Below are positions 11,072 to 21,334 of a DNA stretch of 64,000 nucleotides, in pieces. How positions within the stretch are numbered: the first letter of the stretch is position 1; each line of letters begins with the position of its first letter. Both the position numbers and the translations under genes were made by a program. Source of the stretch: Salinicola sp. (GTDB taxonomy: Bacteria > Pseudomonadota > Gammaproteobacteria > Pseudomonadales > Halomonadaceae); contig NZNW01000072.1 in NCBI GenBank assembly GCA_002695065.1, positions 1 through 64,000 of the forward strand. Reading direction: 5' to 3'. Below the pieces are notes generated by a model. That model worked only from the letters and a program-made list of their open reading frames with translations, had not been told where the DNA came from and did not search any database.

Positions 11072-11168
11072 GGTTTTCTCCCGTCTATCCATCCGCAGCC
11101 GCGATCGTTTATCGCAACGCTTCCGCAGGGTTCGGATCGATTCTGCCCGGGATGAAAACCAATATCTA

Positions 11169-11187
11169 TATGAAAAAAATTTTCATA
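11169..11187. promoter_or_regulatory. Palindromic operator upstream of dctP
   Basis: TATGAAAAAAATTTTCATA is a perfect 8+3+8 palindrome just after the regulator stop codon and 98 bases before the dctP start. The core ATGAAA-N5-TTTCAT recurs at 12266-12282. These are the likely binding sites of the LacI-family protein encoded between them. The half-sites also resemble the enterobacterial KdgR (IclR-family) box. Confidence 0.6.
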
Positions 11188-11188
11188 A

Positions 11189-12205
11189 CTAGGACTTTAG
11201 TCCCGATGAGGAGCGCACTACGAGTTCGCAGGCGAGCTCGACACGACGGGCAATGAAACTTTCATCGAGCACATGTTCGCGCATCAGATTGACCGCGGCC
11301 TGACCGATACTGTTCATGGGAACGTGTACCGACGTCAGCGCGGGTGCCAGGAATTCGCCCTGGGGGAGTCCGTCGATACCGACCACCGAGACATCCTGCG
11401 GGACCCGCAGTCCGCGGGCGCGGAGTTCCAGCACCACGCCGATGGCGAGGCTGTCGCCGGCGCACAGCACGGCGGTGAAATCGTCGCCCCGATCGAGCCT
11501 TGCCGCGATTCCCGCCCTCGCCGCTTCCGGCGTCCACTCCTCGACCTCGACTATGAGGTCGTCCCGATCTGCCTGCACCTCGACGGGCAGCGATTCGAGC
11601 CAGCCTTCGCGGCGCCGCTCGATGGTGCGACGGCCCGGGTTGGTGCAGAACAGAATGCGCTGATGCCCCAGGTCGACGAGATACTGGGTGGCGGCCGCCG
11701 CCGCTGCGCGATTGTGCGGCGCCACGCTGGAGAGCTGCATCAACGGGTCGTCGCCATTGACCAGTACGATGGGCTTGGCCAGCGTTCGCGCCTGCGCCAG
11801 CACGACTTCGTCGTCCACCGCCAGGAACAGCAGCCCGGCCACTTCCTTCGATGCTTCGGCCTCTTTCAGCAGCGCCAGTTCGCTCTGGCGATCCGGCGCG
11901 CTCTGCATCTCGAGTTCCATGTCCAGCAGCTTGGCCTGCGCCTTGATCCCGTAGAGCACATGGGTCGTGAACTGGTTGCGCTGGTAGTCCACCATCGCTC
12001 TCGCGCTGGCCAGTACCACGATACGCTGACCAGCCAGCGTACTGGGTTGTTGGTAATTCAGCTCCCGCGCGGTGGCGAGAATGCGCTCGCGCAGGTCGGC
12101 CCGCACCCCCGGCGTCCCCGATAGCGCTCGCGACGCGGTGCTGATCGAAACGTTGCAGTGAGCCGCCACATCGGCAAGCTTCAGCCGCCTTCCCTTTTTC
12201 TTCAT
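11189..12205 (-). CDS. LacI-family regulator of the uronate locus
   Basis: 338 residues from the chosen start. The N-terminal helix-turn-helix reads LKLADVAAHCNVSISTASRALSG, followed by a periplasmic-binding-protein-like effector domain (about residues 60-330) that should sense a sugar intermediate. The start at 12205 has AAAGGG 7 bases upstream; longer in-frame starts add a non-conserved tail. It lies between dctP and dctQM and is flanked by matching palindromes, which points to local repression. The name and inducer are unknown; KDG or a deoxy-uronate intermediate is a guess from pathway logic. Confidence 0.85.
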   Translation of the reverse strand: MKKKGRRLKLADVAAHCNVSISTASRALSGTPGVRADLRERILATARELNYQQPSTLAGQRIVVLASARAMVDYQRNQFTTHVLYGIKAQAKLLDMELEMQSAPDRQSELALLKEAEASKEVAGLLFLAVDDEVVLAQARTLAKPIVLVNGDDPLMQLSSVAPHNRAAAAAATQYLVDLGHQRILFCTNPGRRTIERRREGWLESLPVEVQADRDDLIVEVEEWTPEAARAGIAARLDRGDDFTAVLCAGDSLAIGVVLELRARGLRVPQDVSVVGIDGLPQGEFLAPALTSVHVPMNSIGQAAVNLMREHVLDESFIARRVELACELVVRSSSGLKS

Positions 12206-12231
12206 CGCATTGCCCTTTCGCATTGCCCTTT
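12206..12231 (-). repeat. 13-bp tandem duplication over the regulator ribosome site
   Basis: CGCATTGCCCTTT occurs twice back to back. On the minus strand each unit carries a Shine-Dalgarno-like AAAGGG and an ATG. Because 13 is not a multiple of three, the proximal extra ATG is out of frame. The true start at 12205 uses the proximal AAAGGG. Confidence 0.6.
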
Positions 12232-12265
12232 CGCGGATCCGATAGTTATGACTATCGTATAAGTA

Positions 12266-12282
12266 ATGAAATTTTTTTTCAT
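12266..12282. promoter_or_regulatory. Palindromic operator between regulator and dctQ
   Basis: ATGAAATTTTTTTTCAT matches the reverse-strand version of the 11170-11186 site with one base changed in the spacer. It lies in the 183-bp divergent region between the LacI-type gene and dctQ, where it could control both directions. Confidence 0.6.
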
Positions 12283-12388
12283 ATTGCAAAATTAAGTTTC
12301 GATATTCAATCTTTAAATACCGACCCATTAATCATCATTCAGAAAACGGCACGCTTCTATTTCCGTGGTTCGGTCCCGGAGTGATCTT

Positions 12389-12895
12389 ATGCTTTCGTTC
12401 AAGAGATGGCTGGAAAGAGTTCTTCTGGTTTTGATGGCGATGATGTTGATCGCCATGGTCTGCCTGATGCTCTGGCAGGTGACGACAAGATATCTGCTGG
12501 GCGTTCCCGCCCTCTATACCGAGGAGACCCTGCGCTTTCTGATGATATGGATGGCGCTGACAGGTGCGGCCTACTGCTTTGGCACCAACAGGCACCTGGC
12601 TCTGGACCTGATTCCTTCACTGCTGCCGGAAAAGGCCGGACGTGTTCTTTATCTCATCAACTCTGTTGTCGTGCTGGTTTTTGCAGGATTCGTCCTGTTG
12701 TTGGGCGGGTGGAAAGCCAGCCTATCGGCGCTGACCCAGATGTCGCCAATCATGCAGATTCCGATGGGGTACGCCTATTCAATCCTGCCGATATCGGCAG
12801 TGATCATCTTCATCCTCCAGATCCTGAATGTCTTTCTGATCATGACGGGCCGCCTGCGCTTGCCTTACGCCAAATCCGGCGTCGGGGGGCTCTGA
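12389..12895 (+). CDS. dctQ: TRAP transporter small permease (DctQ)
   Basis: Small membrane subunit of 168 residues with four hydrophobic segments. The start at 12389 has GGAG 7 bases upstream. A conserved DctQ-type motif region (YLLGVPALYTEETLRFLMIW) is present. The gene is followed one base later by dctM. It supports the DctM channel in sodium-driven uptake of the substrate caught by the DctP protein. Confidence 0.85.
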   Translation: MLSFKRWLERVLLVLMAMMLIAMVCLMLWQVTTRYLLGVPALYTEETLRFLMIWMALTGAAYCFGTNRHLALDLIPSLLPEKAGRVLYLINSVVVLVFAGFVLLLGGWKASLSALTQMSPIMQIPMGYAYSILPISAVIIFILQILNVFLIMTGRLRLPYAKSGVGGL

Positions 12896-12896
12896 C

Positions 12897-14219
12897 ATGA
12901 TTGCCTACATGAACTTCATGGCAGATCCGCTCAACGCCGCGTTCGTCCTGTTCGGTATCTTCTTCCTGCTGCTTTTCATGGGCTCGCCGATAGCGGTGGC
13001 GATCGTCTCCTCCTCGCTGCTGGTGGGTATCGCCTATCTGCCTCCGGAAACCGCGCTTTTCATCTCGACGCAGAAGATGTTTTCCGGGCTGGACAGCTTC
13101 ACGCTGCTGGCCATTCCTTTCTTCATTCTGGCCGGCGACATCATGAACAAGGGCGGTATCGCCATTCGCCTGATCGATCTGGCCCGTCTGGTAGGCGGGC
13201 GACTGCCGGGCTCCCTGGCCCATACCAACGTGATCGCCAACATGCTCTTTGGCGCGATTTCCGGCTCGTCGATCGCCGCCGCAGCGGCGGTGGGCGGCAC
13301 CATGGGGCCACTGCAGCGCAAGGAGGGCTACGCGCCCGACTACGCCGCCGCCGTCAATATCGCCTCCGCTCCCACCGGCATTCTGATTCCCCCCAGCGGT
13401 CCACTGATTCTGTTTTCGCTGGTCTCCGGTGGGACCTCGATCTCGGCACTGTTCATTGCCGGCTATATCCCGGGCATGCTGATGGGCCTGACCGTCATGA
13501 TCGTGGCGGGCATCATCGCCAGGAAGCGCGGCTACCGGAGCAGCGTTCGCAGCACGCCCGGCGAAGCGCTGCAGATCGTTCTTCGCGCCTTGCCGGCACT
13601 GGGAATGATCGTGGTGATCATCGGCGGTATCGTCATCGGCGTCTTCACCGCGACCGAGGCGGCGGCGGTCGCCGTGCTCTACGCGTTGATCCTCTCGCTG
13701 GCCTACCGCATGACCACGCCCCGGGAATACCTGCGCATCTTCTGCCGCTCGGCGATCCTGACCGCCTCCATCCTGTTTCTCATCGCCTCTTCGGGGGTCA
13801 TGTCCTACGTCATGACGATAGCAGGCATCCCCGACATGATTGCCGATACGATTCTGCAGTTCGACAACCTGATCGTGGTCTTTCTGATCATGAACCTGTG
13901 CCTTCTGGTCATCGGCTTTTTCATCGACCTGACCCCGGCCGTACTGATCTTCACGCCCATCTTTCTGCCCATCGCCCAGCAGATGGGCATGGATCCGGTG
14001 CAGTTCGGCATCATGCTGATCTTCAATCTCGGGGTCGGCTCGATGACACCACCGGTCGGCAGCGTGCTGTTCGTCGGCTGCTCGATCGCCGGACTGCGTA
14101 TCGACCAGGTCGTGAAACCGATTCTGCCGTTCTTTTTTGCGCTGGTGATCGCCCTGCTGATGGTCACCTACATCCCCTGGCTGTCGCTGGGGCTGCCGCA
14201 CCTCTTCGGGCTGATGTAA
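12897..14219 (+). CDS. dctM: TRAP transporter large permease (DctM)
   Basis: Large membrane subunit of 440 residues with about twelve hydrophobic segments. DctM landmarks are FFILAGDIMNKGGIA, LAHTNVIANMLFGAISGSS, APTGILIPPSGPLIL and GVGSMTPPVGSVLFV. It forms the ion-coupled translocation path with DctQ. Its ATG is one base after the dctQ stop, and kduD follows 56 bases downstream, so transport and catabolism are probably co-transcribed. Confidence 0.9.
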   Translation: MIAYMNFMADPLNAAFVLFGIFFLLLFMGSPIAVAIVSSSLLVGIAYLPPETALFISTQKMFSGLDSFTLLAIPFFILAGDIMNKGGIAIRLIDLARLVGGRLPGSLAHTNVIANMLFGAISGSSIAAAAAVGGTMGPLQRKEGYAPDYAAAVNIASAPTGILIPPSGPLILFSLVSGGTSISALFIAGYIPGMLMGLTVMIVAGIIARKRGYRSSVRSTPGEALQIVLRALPALGMIVVIIGGIVIGVFTATEAAAVAVLYALILSLAYRMTTPREYLRIFCRSAILTASILFLIASSGVMSYVMTIAGIPDMIADTILQFDNLIVVFLIMNLCLLVIGFFIDLTPAVLIFTPIFLPIAQQMGMDPVQFGIMLIFNLGVGSMTPPVGSVLFVGCSIAGLRIDQVVKPILPFFFALVIALLMVTYIPWLSLGLPHLFGLM

Positions 14220-14275
14220 TCCGCGGGAACGACAGCCCGATCCATTGGAAAGACTGACGAATCAGAGGAGTTCCC

Positions 14276-15016
14276 ATGTCACGATTTTCACTCACGGGAC
14301 GCGTGGCGCTGGTGACCGGTGCCAACACCGGCATCGGCCGCGCCATCGCCATCGCCATCGCCGAGGCGGGTGCCAGCGTCATCTGCGCCGGGCGTCGTTC
14401 GACGCAGGAGACCGTGGACGCCATCACGGCGAAGGGTGGCACCGCCGAAGTCATGGCCATCGACTTCGCCGACCCCATGGCGGCGAGGGATCTTTTTCAG
14501 TCCCGCCTTATCGACGTGCTGGTCAACAACGCCGGCATGATTCGCCGCGCCGACGCCGTCGACTTCACCGAAGCGGACTGGGACGACGTGATCGACGTCA
14601 ATCTCAAGGCGCTCTTCTTCACCTCCCAGGCGTTCGCCAAAGCGCTGCTGGCGCGTGGGGCCACGGGCAAGATCGTCAATATCGCGTCCCTTCTCAGTTT
14701 CCAGGGCGGTATTCGCGTGGCCTCCTACACCGCCTCCAAGCACGGCGTGGCGGGGCTGACCAAGCTGCTCGCCAACGAGTGGGCGGCCTCCGGCATCAAC
14801 GTCAACGCTGTCGCGCCGGGCTATATCGCCACCAACAACACCGAAGCGCTGCGCAACGACCCCGAGCGCTCGGAGGCGATCCTCGCGCGTATTCCCGCCG
14901 GCCGCTGGGGCGAGCCCCGCGATATCGCCGACAGCGCCGTCTTTCTGGCGTCGCCGGCCGCCGACTACATCCACGGCACCGTATTGAACGTGGACGGCGG
15001 CTGGCTGGCGCGCTGA
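14276..15016 (+). CDS. kduD: 2-dehydro-3-deoxy-D-gluconate 5-dehydrogenase KduD
   Basis: Short-chain dehydrogenase of 246 residues. The glycine-rich nucleotide motif (TGANTGIGRAIAIAIAEAG) is near residue 14, NNAG near residue 85, and the catalytic YxxxK is in the stretch SYTASKHGVAGLTK. The SIN-type ending HGTVLNVDGGWLAR is typical of KduD. The enzyme reduces 2,5-diketo-3-deoxygluconate to KDG in the cytoplasm, the step after KduI. AGAGGAG lies before the ATG. kduI is 34 bases downstream. Confidence 0.88.
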   Translation: MSRFSLTGRVALVTGANTGIGRAIAIAIAEAGASVICAGRRSTQETVDAITAKGGTAEVMAIDFADPMAARDLFQSRLIDVLVNNAGMIRRADAVDFTEADWDDVIDVNLKALFFTSQAFAKALLARGATGKIVNIASLLSFQGGIRVASYTASKHGVAGLTKLLANEWAASGINVNAVAPGYIATNNTEALRNDPERSEAILARIPAGRWGEPRDIADSAVFLASPAADYIHGTVLNVDGGWLAR

Positions 15017-15050
15017 GTCCTTTCTCTTCCATCCCTCAGGGAGCAACACC

Positions 15051-15887
15051 ATGAGCATGACCACACGCTACGGCGCCGGCCCCAACCAGATCGACGCCAT
15101 GGATACCACCGCACTACGTGACACCTTCATGGTCGAGGGGCTTTTCACCCCCGGTGAGATCGCCTTCACCTATACCCATCTGGACCGGATGATCGTCGGC
15201 GGCGCCGTGCCTCTTCAGTCTCCGCTGACCTTCGGCGACGGCAGCGAGGTGGGTACGCCGTTCTTTTTCGATGCGCGCGAGATGGGCATTGCCAACCTGG
15301 GCCAGCCGGGCTGGATCGAGATCGACGGGGAGCGCCATGCGCTGGCCAACCGCGATGTGCTCTACGTCGGCCGCGGGGCGAAGGAGATCACCCTGGGCAG
15401 CGACGAGGCCGACGCACCGGCCCGCTTCTATATGAACTCGGTGCCCGCCGGCGCGGACATCCCTCATCGCCTGATTCCCAAATCGGAAGCGAAGGTCATC
15501 ACCATGGGCGACGCGGCCAGAAGCAACGTGCGCTCGCTGGCGATGTACGTGCACCCCAAGGTGGCGCCCTCGTGCCTGCTGCTGATGGGGATCACCGACC
15601 CGGCCCCCGGTTCGCTGTGGAACACCATGCCGCCGCACCTGCACGAGCGCCGCATGGAGGCCTACTGCTACTTCGATCTGGCCGCCGAGGATCGCGTCAT
15701 GCACTTCATGGGGCGCCCCGACAACACTCGCCACCTGGTGGTGGCCAACGGCGACGTGGTGCTGTCGCCGGCCTGGTCGATCCACATGGGCGCCGGCACC
15801 GGCCCCTACGCCTTCGTCTGGGGCATGACCGGGGAAAACCAGGCCTACGAAGACGTCGATCCCGTTGCCATCGAGAGCCTGCGCTGA
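15051..15887 (+). CDS. kduI: 5-dehydro-4-deoxy-D-glucuronate isomerase KduI
   Basis: 278 residues, the same length as E. coli KduI. Metal-binding residues are visible as H196, H198 and E203 (PPHLHERRME) and H244 (WSIHMG), a cupin-type site. It converts the open-chain 4-deoxy-5-keto-uronate released by lyases and GH105 enzymes to 2,5-diketo-3-deoxygluconate for KduD. Its stop overlaps the next ATG (TGATG), coupling it to the 819-residue protein. Confidence 0.92.
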   Translation: MSMTTRYGAGPNQIDAMDTTALRDTFMVEGLFTPGEIAFTYTHLDRMIVGGAVPLQSPLTFGDGSEVGTPFFFDAREMGIANLGQPGWIEIDGERHALANRDVLYVGRGAKEITLGSDEADAPARFYMNSVPAGADIPHRLIPKSEAKVITMGDAARSNVRSLAMYVHPKVAPSCLLLMGITDPAPGSLWNTMPPHLHERRMEAYCYFDLAAEDRVMHFMGRPDNTRHLVVANGDVVLSPAWSIHMGAGTGPYAFVWGMTGENQAYEDVDPVAIESLR

Positions 15888-18346
15888 TGAACCTGCGAGT
15901 TGGTGAACCGTTGACCTACTGGCAGGTACTGCCGCTGGTGGAGGCGGCCTACGACGTGGCCGACACCACCATGGAGGGCGAGATGGATTCCACCTTCTTC
16001 CTGACCAAGGAGAAGAACTGGATTCCGCACACCTACCCCTGCCGTACCGCCTATATCGCCGAACGTCGCGATCGACCGCTCGAGCCGCAGCCGCTGCCAG
16101 ACTGGCGCGCGGCCCGCAACGTGCTGCCCATGGGCTCACCGTGGCTGGACCTGTCGGGATTCTGGTTCCGCCCGACGCGCATCCGCGGCTGGGCACGGAC
16201 CGCCATACGGGCCGAGCGTTCCGGCAAGGCACGCCTGCGCGCGGGAATCTGCGGCGCGGCACGCCTTTACGTCAATGGCGAAAGCGCCGGCTGGCTGTCG
16301 CCGGCGACCCGCAACGCCATGGACGAGACCGAGTTCGAGGCCGAATTGCAGGCCGGCGATAACGACATCGTCTTCCAGTTCGAGGATCTCTGCGAACGCG
16401 ACGCGGTGATTCGCCTCTCGCTGGTCTGGCTCGACGGCCCCGATGCCCAGGTCGGCTACCCCTTCACGGCCGACCCCGAGACGGTGCGCGAGGTCGAGCG
16501 CGCCCTGGAGGCCATGCACCTCGATCGCACCGTCTACGACGGCGAGGCGATCGAACTGGTCTGCCCCCGGCCGTTCACACGGTCCGTGACGGCCAGGGTG
16601 GAGGTCGCCGGGCATTTCATGTCCCATGGCCGCCAGCGATATCAGCTCGAGATCCCCGCCGGCGCGCAGCGGGCACCTCTCTGCGAGTCCCGTGAACTGC
16701 CCGCCGACTACCGCTATTTCGATATCACGTTCGACCACGATGGCTTCGTCACCGACCTGCGACTGGGGGCGGAGATCACCCGGCGTACCGCGCTGGGCGC
16801 GCCCGCCGCGGAGCTGCACGACCGCATCGACGAGACGCTGGCCTGGATCGCCGCCAACGCCGAGTCGGATACCGAACGCGCCCTGGCCTGCCTTGACGAG
16901 GGCAGCGAGGCGATGCGCGCCACTGCCGAAAGGATCATCGAGGCGGAGCTGCCGGCCATCGAGCAGTGTTACGACTGCGCCGATTTCTCGCTGGTACCGC
17001 TGCTGTGGGCGCGAATCCAACACGGGCACCGGCTGGCGCCGGCACTGGTGGCACGCATCGATGCCGCCATCCTCGACTACCGCTACTGGATGGACGAACC
17101 GGGCAACGACGTGCAGTGGTACTTCTCCGAGAACCACGCCCTGCTCTTCCACACCGCCTGCTACCTGGCCGGCCATCTGCACCCGCAAGCGCGCTTCCGG
17201 CGCTCGGGGCGCACCGGCGCCGAGCAGCGCGAGACGGGGCGCCAAAGGCTGATGGCGTGGTTCGACCATTTCGAGAAGGCGGAAATGGCCGAGTTCAACT
17301 CAGCGCCCTACTTCCCGATCGACCTCAAGGGCTTCACCGCGATTTTCGCCCTCGGCCCCGACGACGATCTGCGCCAGCGGGCGGCGCGGGCCATCGAGCG
17401 GCTGGCCACGATCGTCGCCAACTCGGCGCATCAGGGCGTTCTCACCGGCGCCCAGGGGCGCAGCTACCAGCACTCACTGTGTGTCGCCGACACCCTGGAA
17501 CTGACCGGGCTGGCGCGTCTGCTGTGGCGCACCGGCAGCTTCGGCGCCCATGTCCACTGCCTGGCGCAGCTGGCGCTGTGCCTGCGAGATCATGGCCTGC
17601 ACTTGCCCGAGACGCTCGAGCAGCGCGCCTGCTGGCAGACCGACCAGGGCCAGGAGTGGTCCTATCAGCAGGGCGAGAACGGCTTTGCCCGGCTCTACCA
17701 CTACAAGACCCGCGACACTGCCATGGGCAGCGCCGCCCGCTACCGCTGGTTCGAATGGGGGTATCAGGAAACCCTGCTGCAGGCCCGGGTTGGCCGCGAG
17801 CCCCACGCCCAGATCTGGATCAACCACCCGGGCGAACGGGTAAAGGCGGGCTTTGGTCGACCCTCGTTCTGGGGCGGCTCGGCCAGCATCCCGCGCGTCC
17901 AGCAGTACCGCCAGTTGGCGCTGATGATGTTCGACGGCGACGAGGCCCAGCCCGATTTCACCCACTGCTGGTTCCCCACTCCGGCGTTCGACGAGTGGCG
18001 ACTCGATGAGCGCGGCGCCGTGGCGCGTTCGGGGCACGGCGTGCTGGCGTTGACCACCAGCGCCCCCCCGACGTTGATGACGCGCGGCGCCTCGGCCCAT
18101 CACGAGCTACGCGTTGCCGGGCAGCGCAGCTGGTGGGTCGTGCGGCTGGGACGCGGATCCTCGGCGGAAGCGTTCCTCGCGCGTTATCAACTCACCCCCG
18201 TGCGCGAGCAGCAAGCCTGGGTCGTCGAAGACCCGGAGTATGGCCGCGTGCTGTTCCATGACGACGGCCGGGTGGAGGCCGAAGGGCGCCTCATTGATCC
18301 CGACGCGTTCACCCTGGCGGGCCAGCGCGAAAGGCTCGCCGACTAG
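15887..18346 (+). CDS. Unrecognised 819-residue protein, possible uronate-polymer lyase or hydrolase
   Basis: I do not recognise a named family. The ATG at 15887 overlaps the kduI stop; a longer frame reading into kduI is an artefact. There is no signal peptide, so it is probably cytoplasmic. Residues about 1-310 look beta-rich, with a jelly-roll-like segment (RLRAGICGAARLYVNGE, 116-132). Residues about 320-640 are helix-rich with polar/aromatic clusters expected of an alpha/alpha toroid: FSENHALLFH (413-422), EFNSAPYFP (469-477), GRSYQHS (524-530), YHYKTRDTAMGS (604-615). Residues about 650-819 look beta-rich. This N-beta, toroid, C-beta plan recalls polysaccharide lyases and heparinase-II/III-like proteins. 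The location next to kduI, kduD and GH105 supports a role on uronic-acid oligosaccharides. Function is inference. Confidence 0.6.
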   Translation: MNLRVGEPLTYWQVLPLVEAAYDVADTTMEGEMDSTFFLTKEKNWIPHTYPCRTAYIAERRDRPLEPQPLPDWRAARNVLPMGSPWLDLSGFWFRPTRIRGWARTAIRAERSGKARLRAGICGAARLYVNGESAGWLSPATRNAMDETEFEAELQAGDNDIVFQFEDLCERDAVIRLSLVWLDGPDAQVGYPFTADPETVREVERALEAMHLDRTVYDGEAIELVCPRPFTRSVTARVEVAGHFMSHGRQRYQLEIPAGAQRAPLCESRELPADYRYFDITFDHDGFVTDLRLGAEITRRTALGAPAAELHDRIDETLAWIAANAESDTERALACLDEGSEAMRATAERIIEAELPAIEQCYDCADFSLVPLLWARIQHGHRLAPALVARIDAAILDYRYWMDEPGNDVQWYFSENHALLFHTACYLAGHLHPQARFRRSGRTGAEQRETGRQRLMAWFDHFEKAEMAEFNSAPYFPIDLKGFTAIFALGPDDDLRQRAARAIERLATIVANSAHQGVLTGAQGRSYQHSLCVADTLELTGLARLLWRTGSFGAHVHCLAQLALCLRDHGLHLPETLEQRACWQTDQGQEWSYQQGENGFARLYHYKTRDTAMGSAARYRWFEWGYQETLLQARVGREPHAQIWINHPGERVKAGFGRPSFWGGSASIPRVQQYRQLALMMFDGDEAQPDFTHCWFPTPAFDEWRLDERGAVARSGHGVLALTTSAPPTLMTRGASAHHELRVAGQRSWWVVRLGRGSSAEAFLARYQLTPVREQQAWVVEDPEYGRVLFHDDGRVEAEGRLIDPDAFTLAGQRERLAD

Positions 18347-18383
18347 CCCGGATTCAACCCCCTGAAGTCCGCTTCTCGAGGGA

Positions 18384-18405
18384 GGGGAGAGCATCGGCTC
18401 TCCCC
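18384..18405 (+). terminator. Intercistronic hairpin before the porin gene
   Basis: GGGGAGAGC and GCTCTCCCC form a perfect 9-bp stem around ATCG, followed by only two Ts. It lies 38 bases after the 819-residue gene and 66 bases before the porin start, so it may end or attenuate the catabolic transcript. Confidence 0.5.
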
Positions 18406-18438
18406 TTCCGGGGAGCACTCATGCCCGAAAACCAATAA

Positions 18439-19965
<1,527 letters not shown>

Positions 19966-20038
19966 AAACGCGCCCGCTATCGGCTCAGAGAGCGGTGGGT
20001 GGATAACCATTTTCCAGCACCGGTAGCGTTCTGTACCC

Positions 20039-20064
20039 CGCGAGGCTCGTCACACAGCCTCGCG
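20039..20064. terminator. Hairpin between convergent porin and proX-like genes
   Basis: CGCGAGGCT and AGCCTCGCG form a perfect 9-bp stem with an 8-base loop, between the two converging stop codons. No clear T-run on either side, so a bidirectional terminator is likely but not certain. Confidence 0.5.
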
Positions 20065-20092
20065 AGTCAAGATACCCGCCAATGCCGCCAGC

Positions 20093-20968
20093 TCAGCCAG
20101 CCTCTTCGCCAGCGGCCAGCCATTCATCGACCTGGTCCCGATTCTCTTCGAGCCAGGTCCGCGCTCCAGCCACCGGGTCGCCTCGAGATTCGATCTCCGA
20201 CATCAACGTGCCGAGGCTTTGGTCGCTCATGTGCCAGGCATCGAGCACCGCGGTCAGCCAGGGGTCGTCCTCGGCGAAGCCCTGACGCGAGAACCAGTAG
20301 ATGGTGTCGCCATCACCGTAGATATTCTCGGGATCCTCGAGATACTTGAGATCATAGTCGGCAAACGCCCAGTGCGGATTCCACAGCGTCACCACGATCG
20401 GCTCTTCATTCTTGTAGGCGCTGTCGAGCGCGGACATCATCGCCGGCTCCGAGCTGTTGACCTGCGCCAGCGGCAGATCGTAGGTCTCGATGGCCGCGTC
20501 GGTCATGCCGGCAATGGCGGAACCCGGATCGATACCCAGGATCGTGGGACTCCCCTGATACTCGAACTCGTCAGCGTGTTTCGCCAGCTCCGGAATGGTG
20601 TCGATATCGACGTAGCTCGGCACGACCAGCCCCAGCCCGGTCTTGTCGTACCAGGCAGCGTGAACCTCGAGCGTGTCCTTGTAGGGTGCGAGAAATTCCT
20701 TGTCGGTATGCGGCAGCCATATCTCCAGCGACAGATCGATATCATCGGCGGCCATCCCCGCGTAAAGCGCGCTCTTGCCGACGGCCGACAACTCGACGTC
20801 GTAGCCGTGATTCTCCAGCACCAGCTTCCACAGGTTGGCGACGGCGACGTTCTCCGCCCAATTGTTGGTGCCGATGGTCAGTGTCTTCTCCTGCGCGAAG
20901 GCGTGAACCGGTGAGAGGGACATCGCAGTGAAAACCGTGGCTGCCAGCGGGCAAAGCATCTTTCTCAT
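20093..20968 (-). CDS. Glycine betaine/proline-type ABC substrate-binding protein (ProX/OpuAC domain)
   Basis: Periplasmic binding protein of 291 residues with a signal peptide of about 25 residues (cleavage near AFA-QEKTLTIG). The OpuAC-type domain follows: NNWAENVAVANLWKLVLE, LSLEIWLPHTDKEF, GIDPGSAIAGMT and VTLWNPHWAFADYDLKYLED. The Trp-rich pattern suits quaternary-amine ligands. No permease or ATPase gene is adjacent, so it is an orphan receptor that must share a transporter encoded elsewhere. In a halophile it may serve compatible-solute or choline/betaine uptake; the ligand is unproven. Confidence 0.82.
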   Translation of the reverse strand: MRKMLCPLAATVFTAMSLSPVHAFAQEKTLTIGTNNWAENVAVANLWKLVLENHGYDVELSAVGKSALYAGMAADDIDLSLEIWLPHTDKEFLAPYKDTLEVHAAWYDKTGLGLVVPSYVDIDTIPELAKHADEFEYQGSPTILGIDPGSAIAGMTDAAIETYDLPLAQVNSSEPAMMSALDSAYKNEEPIVVTLWNPHWAFADYDLKYLEDPENIYGDGDTIYWFSRQGFAEDDPWLTAVLDAWHMSDQSLGTLMSEIESRGDPVAGARTWLEENRDQVDEWLAAGEEAG

Positions 20969-21334
20969 AACGGAGACTCTCTGTTTTTTATGTCATTCGA
21001 GAAAAAATCGTTATGAGTATCGCTCAAAGCGCACGCGTTTTCAGCTACGGATCTGAGCTTTAGCACCCGGCTGGCCCTCGAATTCCAGAGAGAGGCCCCG
21101 CCTCACACGGGCCATGTTCTGATACGAATAGCGAATATTCACAAATATCGATTTAATTTTTCACTGATGAACATTTCCACCAGAGAATTAACATTACGTA
21201 CCCGTTTGATTTTTAATTAAATTTTCCAAAACCAACCACAGAAGAGTCTAAACACTACGACTTTCTGCTTAGTTCATCAGGTTCAATTTCGCGCCACAAT
21301 GATCTCAAGTGAACATCAATGAGCAGATCCGAAC
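20969..21334. other. AT-rich divergent regulatory region between proX-like gene and glpD
   Basis: These 366 bases contain no convincing gene. The section 21120-21240 is much more AT-rich than its surroundings and should hold the glpD promoter. A direct repeat of GAATA (GAATAGCGAATATTC near 21126-21140) is visible, but it does not match the GlpR operator well enough to call. Confidence 0.5.

Noticed and set aside
12840..14201. 453-codon open frame on the minus strand
   Set aside because: Opposite dctM, which has clear TRAP motifs; composition is typical of a shadow frame.
20969..21334. GlpR operator upstream of glpD
   Set aside because: The nearest candidate (GAATAGCGAATATTC) fits the consensus poorly, so no site was called.
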